From NCBI GenBank assembly GCA_903856085.1, contig CAIOAT010000039.1:1-50001 (forward strand): a stretch of 50,001 bases of DNA. Direction: 5' to 3'. The first letter of the stretch is position 1. Every line of letters begins with the position of its first letter. Under the pieces are notes generated by a model that was not told the origin of the DNA, made no database searches, and saw only the letters and a program-made list of their open reading frames with translations. Positions 25,801 through 32,747 of the stretch are shown piece by piece. A program made the translations under genes and the position numbers. The DNA comes from Candidatus Omnitrophota bacterium. GTDB taxonomy: Bacteria; Omnitrophota; Omnitrophia; Omnitrophales; Aquincolibacteriaceae.

Positions 25801-27361
25801 AAGGATATATCAGGGCGAGGCTTTAGTGCCCGGCAAAAATTATTTTCTGGGTGATTTTCACTTGGAAGGAATATTGCCGGCACCAGCTGGGACTCCAAAA
25901 ATAGAGGTGAAGTTTGAAATAGGCGCAGATTGCATCTTAACTGTTACAGCGATTGACAAGGGGACAACTAAACAGCAGTCAATAAGGATTGAAGGCGCTG
26001 TAACCCTGTCTCCAGGAGAGAAGGCGGGGCTTCGGAAATACTTTACTGAAAGTGAAAATATATATCCGCTAGAAAAGAAGATTGATGAAACTAAGAATGC
26101 TATCGATGGCTTGTTTGAGGCCTTTGACAAGACGGTTCAGGTTGTTGAGCAAGGCGTTAAGGATTTTGTAGAATTATTTCATGAGAAAGTAGAGGTTAAC
26201 GCACGATTTTATAAGGCAACGGCCGAGCAGGCGCGAGTAATACAGGGCATGTTTTCTCAGAAAGACCATTTCTTGTATGCGCTTCAGAAATATAAGGATG
26301 AAGCGACTTCAACGCGGAATAATCTAAAGCAGATTCTGTCGAAGCATTTGGATTATAGCGATAAAGAAATAGTCTCAAAGATGGAAGAGCGTTTCAATAT
26401 TCTTTCAAAGCTTAAAGAATCATTTGTTCATACAGCTCAATCGGTTGAGAAGGATATATTGCATGTTGTAATCGAATGGATCCAAATACTTAAGGCGATG
26501 GATCCTGATATGGACAAAATGAGTCTTGTGAGAGTAGCGAATTACCATTTTGTCGCTGGCCGTTTTGCTAAGGCGAAAGAAATTATTGGATCTATGGCGA
26601 TAGGTCCCGAGGGGTTATCGGAAGAAGCATTTCAGCTTCTTTTGAGATGCATTATTCGTTTGTGTCTACGAGAAGAATATCGTGATACGCATAAGAAGTA
26701 CGGAAATGTGTTCAAGTTGATTTATCCTGATTTTAATAGGCTCGATTCATTTCTGAAAAGTGTTGATGATTCGGTCTATATGATTGAAGCGCAGTCCCCG
26801 CAGGGTTCTTTTGTCGGCAGTGGTTTTAGCGTGGCCTCCAATTTAATTGCCACAAATCGACACGTTGTTGAAGGGGCAACTGCTCAAAATATTAGGGTTA
26901 TTAGCAAGAACAAGATTTTTTCAGTCGCTTGCGTGGAAGTGGATCCGATTAATGATTTGGCGATATTGAAGGTTAACGAGAATCTAACTCCATTCAGGCT
27001 AGGAGAATTTAATTTTGTAGCTCCAGGTGAACAGGTATTGGCGCTGGGATTCCCTTCTCCATCATCAAATGTGCATAGCGAAAACATATATATATCGAGA
27101 GGGATTGTCAATTCCATACGAAATATTAATGTTTCGCCTGAAAGGGTTATTTTTATCGATGCGAAGATCGGCAGGGGAATGAGCGGGGGGCCGCTAATCA
27201 ACGATTTGGGGGAGGTTATTGGGATTATTACGCTCATTAGGTATGAAATCGAGCAGAGTGATAAAGGAGCAGTTGCCATAGGGGATCAACCTGTGGCGTT
27301 GCCGATTCATCTTGTTAGGAACTATTTGCTTAAGCATATGGTAACTGCTGATAAAAAATGA
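22859..27361 (+). CDS. TPR/solenoid-Hsp70-trypsin-like protease fusion protein
   Basis: A 1500-residue protein with GGAGG four bases before the ATG. Residues about 90-530 are an alpha-solenoid of TPR-like helical hairpins (for example AAQLYEQCALFDKAFILYEK). Residues about 538-1070 are an Hsp70/DnaK-type chaperone: IGIDFGTTNS (539-548), VVDLGGGTLDISIL (about 736-749), ILVGNATKMPAV (about 872) and a substrate-binding domain after DVVPYSLGISI (about 928). A helical segment (about 1090-1290) leads to a trypsin/HtrA-like protease with NRHVV (His1335), INDLAIL (Asp1366) and GMSGGPL (Ser1442); the spacing of the triad is almost that of DegP. There is no PDZ domain and no signal peptide, so the protein should be cytoplasmic. 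All active sites appear intact. It resembles a sensor-switch-effector layout of conflict systems; function is inference. Confidence 0.85.
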   Translation: MIKFIKSFFSPDCKIIRIEKSLKKAHANRSLSAIISIFSNGFLYLLRARRYDLLSSFVLSHLSQIQDAAALKNSIQAKDIEQSISALESTKHDASALSICDYFGLQEAAIEILAKKGRANDLAMRIAKDRNPDKGILEISVLLWEKHNGDITKSPTMTETVRNIGKFSLECLPDNPRVKEIVGQKKEAAFLYEKENDFANAARCYEEIEMYSQACTLYAGIKDNESVSRTAEALGDLEKALQFVVKPDRKIKLLIRMERFIEANKYAAGLESPEEYFALIREKAKARMGVKVKSHNFIEAIELANVAECETAEKEEILLRGRAYYDQQLVSAASEEAIREIYKERVQLEEKSGKFEEAGKIAEEILKDLKLASLLYEKANLFNRAIHATSESAERQKNEPSLKLRLAELHEKGGNLLSAAQLYEQCALFDKAFILYEKLLNYSKAIDCYKKTTNLDKHVLAGLYIKAEEFEKAVEIYLQSDTFSELEQAMAIARTYNLTTHLNEISEKIGRHLSGSDADLKRCFAVSRDEVVSSYSSVIGIDFGTTNSVGAIFNKKTKKVEIITVPGSADRDFEPSFFGVDENNHPLFGEKARLRSLTAPDCVMARIKRTLGEGRSFSIGNKKYKSEEIVAKIIQKMKFNAEAYLRAKVETRFREVLLANNLRFPEEKIESFVKQEDFIHVKDVVLTVPAYFNDNQKRATRDSAEIAGLRVLRLLHEPTSAALAYGYHKSYSGTFVVVDLGGGTLDISILEVGEGVYEIQSISGDVKLGGSDVDTALLQYVISDIEKTLNITVTEKDHPIEINRLRDSCENMKINLSSLDTYTMELTHFLNKPQYAFTLTRKELERISRPVTHRIKDIVEKAIKAYGGSIDHFILVGNATKMPAVVEVAKSVIRARHLQDLNAGSVVAAGAALEGAILLGDLKEHLLLDVVPYSLGISILKKDSKISEEEMSRLIEKNTTIPTIKSQEYTTTKDNQTGVNIRIYQGEALVPGKNYFLGDFHLEGILPAPAGTPKIEVKFEIGADCILTVTAIDKGTTKQQSIRIEGAVTLSPGEKAGLRKYFTESENIYPLEKKIDETKNAIDGLFEAFDKTVQVVEQGVKDFVELFHEKVEVNARFYKATAEQARVIQGMFSQKDHFLYALQKYKDEATSTRNNLKQILSKHLDYSDKEIVSKMEERFNILSKLKESFVHTAQSVEKDILHVVIEWIQILKAMDPDMDKMSLVRVANYHFVAGRFAKAKEIIGSMAIGPEGLSEEAFQLLLRCIIRLCLREEYRDTHKKYGNVFKLIYPDFNRLDSFLKSVDDSVYMIEAQSPQGSFVGSGFSVASNLIATNRHVVEGATAQNIRVISKNKIFSVACVEVDPINDLAILKVNENLTPFRLGEFNFVAPGEQVLALGFPSPSSNVHSENIYISRGIVNSIRNINVSPERVIFIDAKIGRGMSGGPLINDLGEVIGIITLIRYEIEQSDKGAVAIGDQPVALPIHLVRNYLLKHMVTADKK

Positions 27362-27580
27362 GAATTGATAAGCTGTTTCTCCCAAGCGAAAGGTAAATGA
27401 GATTATTCATGTATTGTTTTGCAGCCGGTAATACAGGCGCGATGCCTGGCGCTATAGCGATCTCTGTGCTATGAGGTTCTCTTCGTTTGAGGGGGTAGGT
27501 CATCTCGCTTTTTGAATCAATTGGAAAATTGAACGACGCCCTCTGATGGTTTGAAGAAGTGTCGCGACGAAAGGCGTAAA

Positions 27581-28207
27581 GTGATTTTCAGGCTAAGACT
27601 AGCAACGTTTTTGAAAGAACTTGAGCGGATGGATTCGCTCGCTAATGGTAAAAAACGCAAGGATGTTTATCGGTTAATCTCCTTATCCACGTTAGGCCCG
27701 GACTGTTTAGTCCTTTGGTGTGGTGATGTCCAGCAGTTTATCCGGGCAGAAGTCCTCGATAGCGGAGGCTGGGTTGCAGACATAGAGCTTATCATCGGAA
27801 TTATAAAGACCTTCAAAGGTGCTGATATCTCTGTTTGGGTCCAAGATTCCAATGTAACTATTAAAGTGGGCGATCGGAAGCTGCAGATAGATACAGCTTC
27901 TTCTGTGGCGAATATTGACGCTTTCCTGGAGGAACAAGGTCTAAATGCCAAAAAGCTAAAGAAAGCTCAGGCTAAGTTGTTCGCTGAGCTAATGAGCCAG
28001 CTTCGGTTTGCACAAGAAGTGTCCTATGTTGACGATGCGGGGGTGATGCAAACCGGCAGCATATTCCTCGGGTTTGTCGGCGGTGGTGATGGTGTTATGG
28101 CGCAAGTCGCTAGTTTTGATCGTAAGGTTAAATTGATTGACCCCAAGCGGATCGGCAAGGTTTTGAACCGCCCCATGGAAAACCCGTTGTTACGGCAAAT
28201 GTTATGA
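27581..28207 (+). CDS. Hypothetical protein, possible single sliding-clamp-like domain
   Basis: The start is uncertain: GTG at 27581 has an AAAGG site six bases away; a TTG at 27551 and an ATG at 27629 are also in frame. The protein (208 residues from 27581) has a central segment with the strand order of a DnaN/beta-clamp domain: LVLWCGDVQQFIRAEV, then GWVADIELIIGIIKTF, then ISVWVQDSNVTIKVGDRKLQID. A second, smaller beta domain with two glycine-rich turns follows (about 150-200). True clamps have three such domains, so this would be a one-domain relative. The call is by visual pattern only. The stop overlaps the next start (ATGATTAG region), which ties it to the small gene downstream. A 10-bp palindrome CGCTATAGCG lies upstream at 27450. 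Confidence 0.45.
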   Translation: MIFRLRLATFLKELERMDSLANGKKRKDVYRLISLSTLGPDCLVLWCGDVQQFIRAEVLDSGGWVADIELIIGIIKTFKGADISVWVQDSNVTIKVGDRKLQIDTASSVANIDAFLEEQGLNAKKLKKAQAKLFAELMSQLRFAQEVSYVDDAGVMQTGSIFLGFVGGGDGVMAQVASFDRKVKLIDPKRIGKVLNRPMENPLLRQML

Positions 28208-28461
28208 TTAGCCAGGAAGACGCCATGAAGATTGCCGAGAAACATCGCGGTCCTGGCTATGAGTTCTATGGCATAACTCACGGTGTTCCCGCGAATTTCA
28301 GCCTCTACGGAAACTTCCCGCGCAATCCCGATGATGTCTGGTGCGTGTCTTGCTCCAATCATGCTGGGAAGCATCATATCGTGGCATCTTCCTGGGCGCT
28401 AGTTATCTCAAAAGAAACAGGAGAGGTTTTGTATGACGGATCAGCCAATGACGAAGGATAA
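28204..28461 (+). CDS. Small Imm35/PepSY-like protein
   Basis: An 85-residue protein overlapping the previous gene by four bases. It starts MISQEDAMKIAEKHRG, a helix typical of PepSY-like and Imm35-type immunity proteins, and ends ALVISKETGEVLYDGSANDEG-like (strand, TG turn, strand), the other half of that fold. It has no signal peptide. Such small proteins occur as immunity or inhibitor proteins in polymorphic toxin loci. Whether it protects against a neighbour product, for example the protease fusion, is speculation. The gene is real by overlap and composition, the family is tentative. Confidence 0.45.
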   Translation: MISQEDAMKIAEKHRGPGYEFYGITHGVPANFSLYGNFPRNPDDVWCVSCSNHAGKHHIVASSWALVISKETGEVLYDGSANDEG

Positions 28462-28843
28462 GCCCAAAATCCTTATTTCTGCTGAATGGGATGGCCTGGG
28501 CGAATTTCTTTCCGATTTTCTCGAAGATCAAGACTTCAAAGTGACTGTGGTTGATCCGCATTGCGATTCCAAGAAAATTCTGTCCGCTCTATCCTCGGGA
28601 AGCTACGGAATAGCCGTATTAACGGACAATAATTTAAACCAAGATGAACTTCCTGATCTGGTATCAGAAATTAAGATGAAGCATCCTAAAGTCTATTGCT
28701 TGGCCCTGGTAGGGAATGATAAGCCTGACTTTGCAATGAAACTTGAAAAACTTGCTATCGATGATTTTATGCCGATGCCGCTCGAAACAGGTTATTTCCT
28801 CAGTCGGATAGAAGAAGCGATGCAAGTCTTGGCCCGAAGATAA
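28433..28843 (+). CDS. Degenerate response-regulator receiver-like protein
   Basis: A 136-residue protein with AGGAG nine bases before the ATG and a 29-base overlap with the preceding gene. It follows the CheY fold: KILISAEWDGLGEFLSDFL (strand and first helix), YGIAVLTDNNL (strand 3, with an Asp near the phosphorylation position), a helix and PKVYCLALVGND (strand 4), then AIDDFMPMPLE where receivers have a conserved Lys-Pro; here the lysine is missing. The acidic pair near the N-terminus is also replaced. It is therefore probably a pseudo-receiver that binds a partner without phosphorylation. No histidine kinase is nearby. Confidence 0.6.
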   Translation: MTDQPMTKDKPKILISAEWDGLGEFLSDFLEDQDFKVTVVDPHCDSKKILSALSSGSYGIAVLTDNNLNQDELPDLVSEIKMKHPKVYCLALVGNDKPDFAMKLEKLAIDDFMPMPLETGYFLSRIEEAMQVLARR

Positions 28844-28886
28844 TCCGCAGCCGTCGCTTTTTACCCTCCGAAATACATTTTAGACC

Positions 28887-28920
28887 GCGACAATGCGTTG
28901 TCGCGATGATTCGTTACAAT
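28887..28920 (+). promoter_or_regulatory. Shared operator-promoter, copy 2 (DUF2779 nuclease operon)
   Basis: GCGACA (28887-28892), six bases, TGTCGC (28899-28904), ten bases, then TACAAT (28915-28920). The half-sites are a perfect inverted repeat. No recognisable -35 hexamer lies at the expected distance, because that position falls into the operator core. Transcription would start near 28927, so the nuclease must start downstream, at the GTG at 28968. Confidence 0.75.
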
Positions 28921-28967
28921 ATCCCAGGATTGGTATAGAATTCACTGGTATGCGAAGGGAGTTAATC

Positions 28968-30446
28968 GTGACGAATAATCCGGTTTTTTCGAAGTCTCGG
29001 TATCTTGAAGGGCTTCAGTGTCCGAAGCTGCTATGGATGCGTTGTAACGCGAAAGAGGAGTTCCCGCAGACTGATGATTCGACGCAAGCCATTTTCGATC
29101 AGGGGAACCAGGTGACTGCGCTCGCCCGGACGCTTTTCCAAGGCGGGATCGAGATTGAAGGCATCACGGATTATGATTCGATTATTCGGCGCACGCAGGA
29201 TCTTTTGCCGGAGCGTGTGCCCCTTTTCGAGCCCGCCTTTCGCGTGAAGAACCTTTTCGCCCGTCCCGATATCCTTTCCCCGAACAAAGACGGCTCATGG
29301 GACATCTTCGAGGTTAAGAGCTCGACTAAGGTGAAAGACGTAAATCTCAACGACGTTGCGTTCCAAGCCTGCTGTTACGAAAAAGCCGGGCTTAGGATTC
29401 GCCGGGCTCATCTTGTTTTGATCAATACTGACTATGTTCGCTCGGGCAAGGTCAATGCTAAGGGACTTTTTAAGATAAAGGATGTCACGAAGCTCGTGAG
29501 ACCGCTTTGTAAGCAGGTCGAATCCAATGTAGAGCGAATGATCAAGATTCGCGATCAAAGGGTTCGCCCCGAAGTGAAAATCGGGCCTCAATGCAGCAAT
29601 CCATACGATTGTCCGCTGCAGGAGCTCTGTTGGAAGCATATTCCTGAGGACAGCGTTTTTATGTACAACAGGATTAATGCTGACAAAGCTTTCGGTTTCA
29701 TAAACGAAGGATTCCTCAAGGCAACGGATGTTCCGGCTGAGCGATTGACCGCCGCGACGCACCAGATCGTGAGGGCGTGCCATGCTAAGAAAATGACGAA
29801 CGTGGACCTCAAGGTTATCAAGGGATTCATCCAGGGCCTGAAATTCCCCCTTTATCTCGTTGATTTTGAAACTTTAAATCCGGCGATCCCGCTTTATGAA
29901 AATTCAAGTCCGTACCAACAGATTCCATTCCAGTTCTCGCTCCACATTTGGGAGGGCTGGTCGAAAAAGCCGACACATCATGCATTTCTTTCTGAGGGGC
30001 GAGATGACCCAAGGCCCGGACTTTTGAAGAAGCTTCAGTCTTTGATTGGGCCTAAGGGGAGTATAGTCGCCTTCAATATGAGTTTTGAAATAGGCTGCCT
30101 TAAGGATTCTGTCGAGGTTTTTCCGGAATACAAGAACTGGTTCCAGGAGATAGAAGGGCGATTCATCGACCTAATGGTGCCATTTCGTCGGTTTGATTAT
30201 TACGATCCCAAGCAGATGGGGAGCTACTCGATCAAAGCCGTTTATCCAGCTCTTGTGGGTAGATCTTATGACAACATGACGATTTCGGATGGCGGACAGG
30301 CCAGCCGAGAATACGGACGTGTGACCTTTACGGATGGCATTTCTGAAAAGGAAAAGCAAAAGATTTATGATGGGCTTCTCGAATACTGTAAGCTTGATAC
30401 CCAAGCCATGGTTGATATTTCAAAAGTCTTGAAGTCGAAAACATGA
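28968..30446 (+). CDS. DUF2779 protein: Cas4/RecB-like nuclease plus DEDD exonuclease-like domain
   Basis: The GTG at 28968 has AAGGGAG at the right distance, and earlier in-frame starts would lie in or near the operator. The 492-residue protein has a Cas4/RecB-type nuclease domain: Asp101 (ARPDIL), Glu115 and Lys117 (FEVKSS), Gln133 (FQACCYE), and four cysteines at 18, 209, 215 and 221 that could hold an iron-sulfur cluster as in Cas4. The second half (about 285-492) has RNase H-fold exonuclease-like motifs: LVDFETL, VAFNMSFE and LEYCKLDTQAM. Both active sites appear intact. There is no CRISPR array or other cas gene, so this is not an adaptation protein by context. It probably forms an operon with the next gene (43-base gap) under the shared operator. 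Confidence 0.78.
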   Translation: MTNNPVFSKSRYLEGLQCPKLLWMRCNAKEEFPQTDDSTQAIFDQGNQVTALARTLFQGGIEIEGITDYDSIIRRTQDLLPERVPLFEPAFRVKNLFARPDILSPNKDGSWDIFEVKSSTKVKDVNLNDVAFQACCYEKAGLRIRRAHLVLINTDYVRSGKVNAKGLFKIKDVTKLVRPLCKQVESNVERMIKIRDQRVRPEVKIGPQCSNPYDCPLQELCWKHIPEDSVFMYNRINADKAFGFINEGFLKATDVPAERLTAATHQIVRACHAKKMTNVDLKVIKGFIQGLKFPLYLVDFETLNPAIPLYENSSPYQQIPFQFSLHIWEGWSKKPTHHAFLSEGRDDPRPGLLKKLQSLIGPKGSIVAFNMSFEIGCLKDSVEVFPEYKNWFQEIEGRFIDLMVPFRRFDYYDPKQMGSYSIKAVYPALVGRSYDNMTISDGGQASREYGRVTFTDGISEKEKQKIYDGLLEYCKLDTQAMVDISKVLKSKT

Positions 30447-30488
30447 ACATCGCGAAGTGCAAATATCACAATCAGAACAGGTAAAATT

Positions 30489-31478
30489 ATGGGAACGCTT
30501 GAATTGAATAACCGTGAAATAAAGAGCGTTTTTGGGTTATTAGGAGAAAAAGAAAACGACATTAGTTTTAGCGTTGCTTGGGCTCTTTCAAAGTGCCCAT
30601 TTTTTCTGAAAAAAATTATTAAGCATGTTGCGCATATAGATATAGATCCTGGCCTTGTGAAAATTAATCTGCAACATTATGAAAGAGATGGCGGCGTGAC
30701 AGACATCGAATTGGAGACGCCAGATAAGCTCTTTATCATTATGGAGGCGAAGCGCGGCTGGACTTTGCCTGGGAAAAAGCAACTAAGTACGTATAAGAAA
30801 AGGCGCTCTTTTCAGCGAAGTAAGGCTTCAACGAAAAAGTTTGTTATCTTGAGTGACTATAAGAAGCAATATGCCGGAAATTGTGATGAGCTTGCATACA
30901 TCAAGAACTCAAAAGCCGAGATACTCTCTTGGGAAGAAGTAGCGCGAATAGCTTCATGCTCAAGGAAGGGAAGCAGCCATAAGGAAAAACATTTAATCGA
31001 CGCGCTTTTAATTTATCTCAGGGAGGTAGTTTATATGCAAAAAATTGATTCGAACTGGGTATACGTTGTGTCTCTTGGTTCTTACCTTCCGCGAGGGTGG
31101 AAAATTTCCTGGATTGATATTGTTAGCAAGAAAGGGCTGTATTTTCATCCACTAGGAGTTAATGGCTGGCCTAAGGAGCCGCCGAACTATATCGCTTTTA
31201 GATATGGTGGAAAACTGCAGTCAATTCACCGCATTGAGGATTGGAAAGTTGTAAGGAGCATGCACAGCAACATTCGTGAAATTCCTGCGGGGGACTGGGG
31301 CGGGGATTATTTCCTTTATAAATTAGGCAAGCGATTTGTTCCTGGGCATGAGGTCAAAACCGGCGGGCTTTATGCCAACGGTCGGGTCTGGTGTATGCTT
31401 GATACGCTGCTCACAAGTAAAACCATAAAACAGGCTCGAGATATTTCAAAAGATAGAGAGAAAGGCCTGGGAGTGTAG
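30489..31478 (+). CDS. PD-(D/E)XK nuclease-like hypothetical protein
   Basis: A 329-residue protein. Residues 65-90 contain VTDIELETPDKLFIIMEAKRG with Asp72, Glu86 and Lys88 in the order of a PD-(D/E)XK active site. A basic region follows (KKQLSTYKKRRSFQ), and the second half (about 185-329) is a beta-rich domain with many tryptophans (WISWIDIV-like, PAGDWGGDYF). I recognise no named family. It follows the DUF2779 gene on the same strand, so it is likely the second nuclease of a WYL-controlled cassette. Base composition is A+T-rich. The ribosome binding site is weak (AGGTAAAATT before ATG). Confidence 0.55.
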   Translation: MGTLELNNREIKSVFGLLGEKENDISFSVAWALSKCPFFLKKIIKHVAHIDIDPGLVKINLQHYERDGGVTDIELETPDKLFIIMEAKRGWTLPGKKQLSTYKKRRSFQRSKASTKKFVILSDYKKQYAGNCDELAYIKNSKAEILSWEEVARIASCSRKGSSHKEKHLIDALLIYLREVVYMQKIDSNWVYVVSLGSYLPRGWKISWIDIVSKKGLYFHPLGVNGWPKEPPNYIAFRYGGKLQSIHRIEDWKVVRSMHSNIREIPAGDWGGDYFLYKLGKRFVPGHEVKTGGLYANGRVWCMLDTLLTSKTIKQARDISKDREKGLGV

Positions 31479-31543
31479 AGAAATATGAATGACTCGCGGG
31501 ATGATTTTATTGCGACCGTTCAAAGGTCCGTTATCGGCGATGA

Positions 31544-31651
31544 TACAACGAACGTTGGAAGTATGCGTATGTTAATGTTGACAAAAACTTTGGCCTCAAA
31601 AAAGTAATCCCAGCATTACGAATGGGTTGCGAATATATTCTTGGCAAATAA
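31544..31651 (+). pseudogene. Remnant of a NucS-like gene (C-terminal 35 codons)
   Basis: The frame 31544-31651 encodes YNERWKYAYVNVD followed by KNFGLKKVIPALRMG and CEYILGK, then a stop. The C-terminus of the protein at 21801-22721 reads YDDRWKQVWVSIDDEF, LKRVIPALRMS, YEYILGK, so the two are clear relatives. Upstream the frame is closed by a TGA at 31541 and there is no start or nuclease domain, so only the 3' tail of a gene survives. An overlapping 40-codon frame in another phase (31485-31607, starting MNDSRDDFIATVQRS) may be the beginning of another truncated gene; I do not recognise it. The remnant lies directly upstream of the WYL regulator. Confidence 0.8.
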
Positions 31652-31676
31652 GTAACGATGACGAACAGGCCTGTTT

Positions 31677-32621
31677 ATGAAAAATAAAAATTACGATAAA
31701 AAGATATTCCGGCTGGTGTCAATCCTTAATAAGCTTAATGGGGGCGGGAAGGTCCGCTCAAGCGAGCTTGCGGAGGAGTTTAATGTCTCGATTCGAAGTG
31801 TCCAACGAGACTTAGATCTTTTGAATATGACCGGATTCCCGCTCGATGTACCGGAAAAGGGCGTCTATTCATTCATGCCGGGGTTTTCCCTCAGGAAACT
31901 CATGCTTACCGATGAAGAAGCGTCGCTTCTAAGCTTTTTTCATGAAATTGCAAATTCGCTCGGGAGAAATTTCTCCGAATCCTTCCGTAGCCTTGTAAGT
32001 AAGGTTCTTGCGAAGGAAGATTCCTCACCGTTCTATGTGAAATTGCCTGGGATCCCGGCGAACATGAAAAATTTTCCGTTTGTAAAGGAACTGGAGCAGG
32101 CAGTCCAGGATTCGCAGAAGGTTCTGATCAAATACGAATCCGCGAAAGGCATCGCAGAGCACCGACTTTGTCCGCTCAAACTGGTTAACTTCGAAGGGTT
32201 CTGGTACTTGCTGGCTATGCCGGACGGAAAGCGTCAATACCGAAAGTTTCGGTCCGAGAAGATCAAAGCTCTTGAGGTTTTGGATGAGACCTTCGATCCG
32301 CCGCGGAACCTAAAGACGGCGCTCGATCGAAGCGTAAATATCTGGTTTAGCGAACAACCGGGGGAGAAGATCCTGCTTGAGATTGATAAAGATGCAGCCC
32401 ATTACTTCAAGAAGAAGATTTATTTCCCGGAGCAAAGGATCGTGAAAGAAAAGAAGGATGGCTCCCTCATCCTTCAGACGCAGGCGAACTTCAACGAAGT
32501 CATTCGCACCATCATTCAATGGATTCCTGATGTCCGGGTCATCAAGCCCAAAGAGCTCGACCTCAAGGTCCGGCAACTCCTTAGCGCCTACCTCAAAGGC
32601 TCCCGCCCTAGGTGGGGCTGA
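31677..32621 (+). CDS. WYL-domain transcriptional regulator
   Basis: A 314-residue protein with an N-terminal winged helix-turn-helix of the DeoR/HTH_11 type (residues about 8-65, with RSSELAEEFNVSIRSVQRDL), a WYL domain (about 135-230, with HRLCPLKLVNFEGFWYLLA and QYRKFRSEKIKALEVLDETF) and a C-terminal WCX-like extension (about 245-314). WYL regulators control many phage-defence loci and sense nucleic-acid or nucleotide ligands. The gene lies between two of the three shared operator sites, making it the most likely protein to bind GCGACA-N6-TGTCGC. Its own upstream region lacks that motif, so it is not obviously autoregulated. A strong terminator covers its 3' end and isolates it from the AAA operon. 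Confidence 0.9.
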   Translation: MKNKNYDKKIFRLVSILNKLNGGGKVRSSELAEEFNVSIRSVQRDLDLLNMTGFPLDVPEKGVYSFMPGFSLRKLMLTDEEASLLSFFHEIANSLGRNFSESFRSLVSKVLAKEDSSPFYVKLPGIPANMKNFPFVKELEQAVQDSQKVLIKYESAKGIAEHRLCPLKLVNFEGFWYLLAMPDGKRQYRKFRSEKIKALEVLDETFDPPRNLKTALDRSVNIWFSEQPGEKILLEIDKDAAHYFKKKIYFPEQRIVKEKKDGSLILQTQANFNEVIRTIIQWIPDVRVIKPKELDLKVRQLLSAYLKGSRPRWG

Positions 32622-32629
32622 GCCTTTTT
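32596..32629 (+). terminator. Intrinsic terminator of the WYL gene
   Basis: AAGGCTC (32596-32602) pairs with GAGCCTT (32620-32626), with further GC-rich pairing inside, followed by a T-run (32625-32629). The stop codon of the regulator lies inside the hairpin, so coding sequence doubles as terminator. Confidence 0.75.
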
Positions 32630-32678
32630 CCACCTATCTATCCCTAGTACCCGCTTTTAAAATACCCACAAAATGCAA

Positions 32679-32712
32679 GCGACATAATGCTGTCGCATAC
32701 ATAGGCTATCCT
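32679..32712 (+). promoter_or_regulatory. Shared operator-promoter, copy 3 (AAA ATPase operon)
   Basis: GCGACA (32679-32684), six bases, TGTCGC (32691-32696), ten bases, then TATCCT (32707-32712). Half-sites are a perfect inverted repeat and the distance to the -10 box equals that of copies 1 and 2. The six core bases differ between copies (TGACGT, ATGCGT, TAATGC), which points to contacts with the half-sites. Confidence 0.75.
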
Positions 32713-32747
32713 CTAGATATCTTAAAAGACTCTTTAAGGGGGATGCT

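Noticed and set aside
27559-27568. TGTCGCGACG before the clamp-like gene
   Set aside because: The half-sites abut in the inverse order of the operator; the N6 spacing and the -10 box are absent.
28893-28967. Longer start of the DUF2779 protein at 28893
   Set aside because: This start lies inside the operator and upstream of the predicted transcript start; the GTG at 28968 has a good ribosome binding site.
28968-30446. Cas4-like gene as sign of a CRISPR system
   Set aside because: No repeat-spacer array and no other cas gene were found; DUF2779 proteins occur outside CRISPR loci.
31578-31583. TTGACA before the WYL gene as -35 box
   Set aside because: No acceptable -10 box lies 16-18 bases downstream, and the sequence is part of the old nuclease coding frame.
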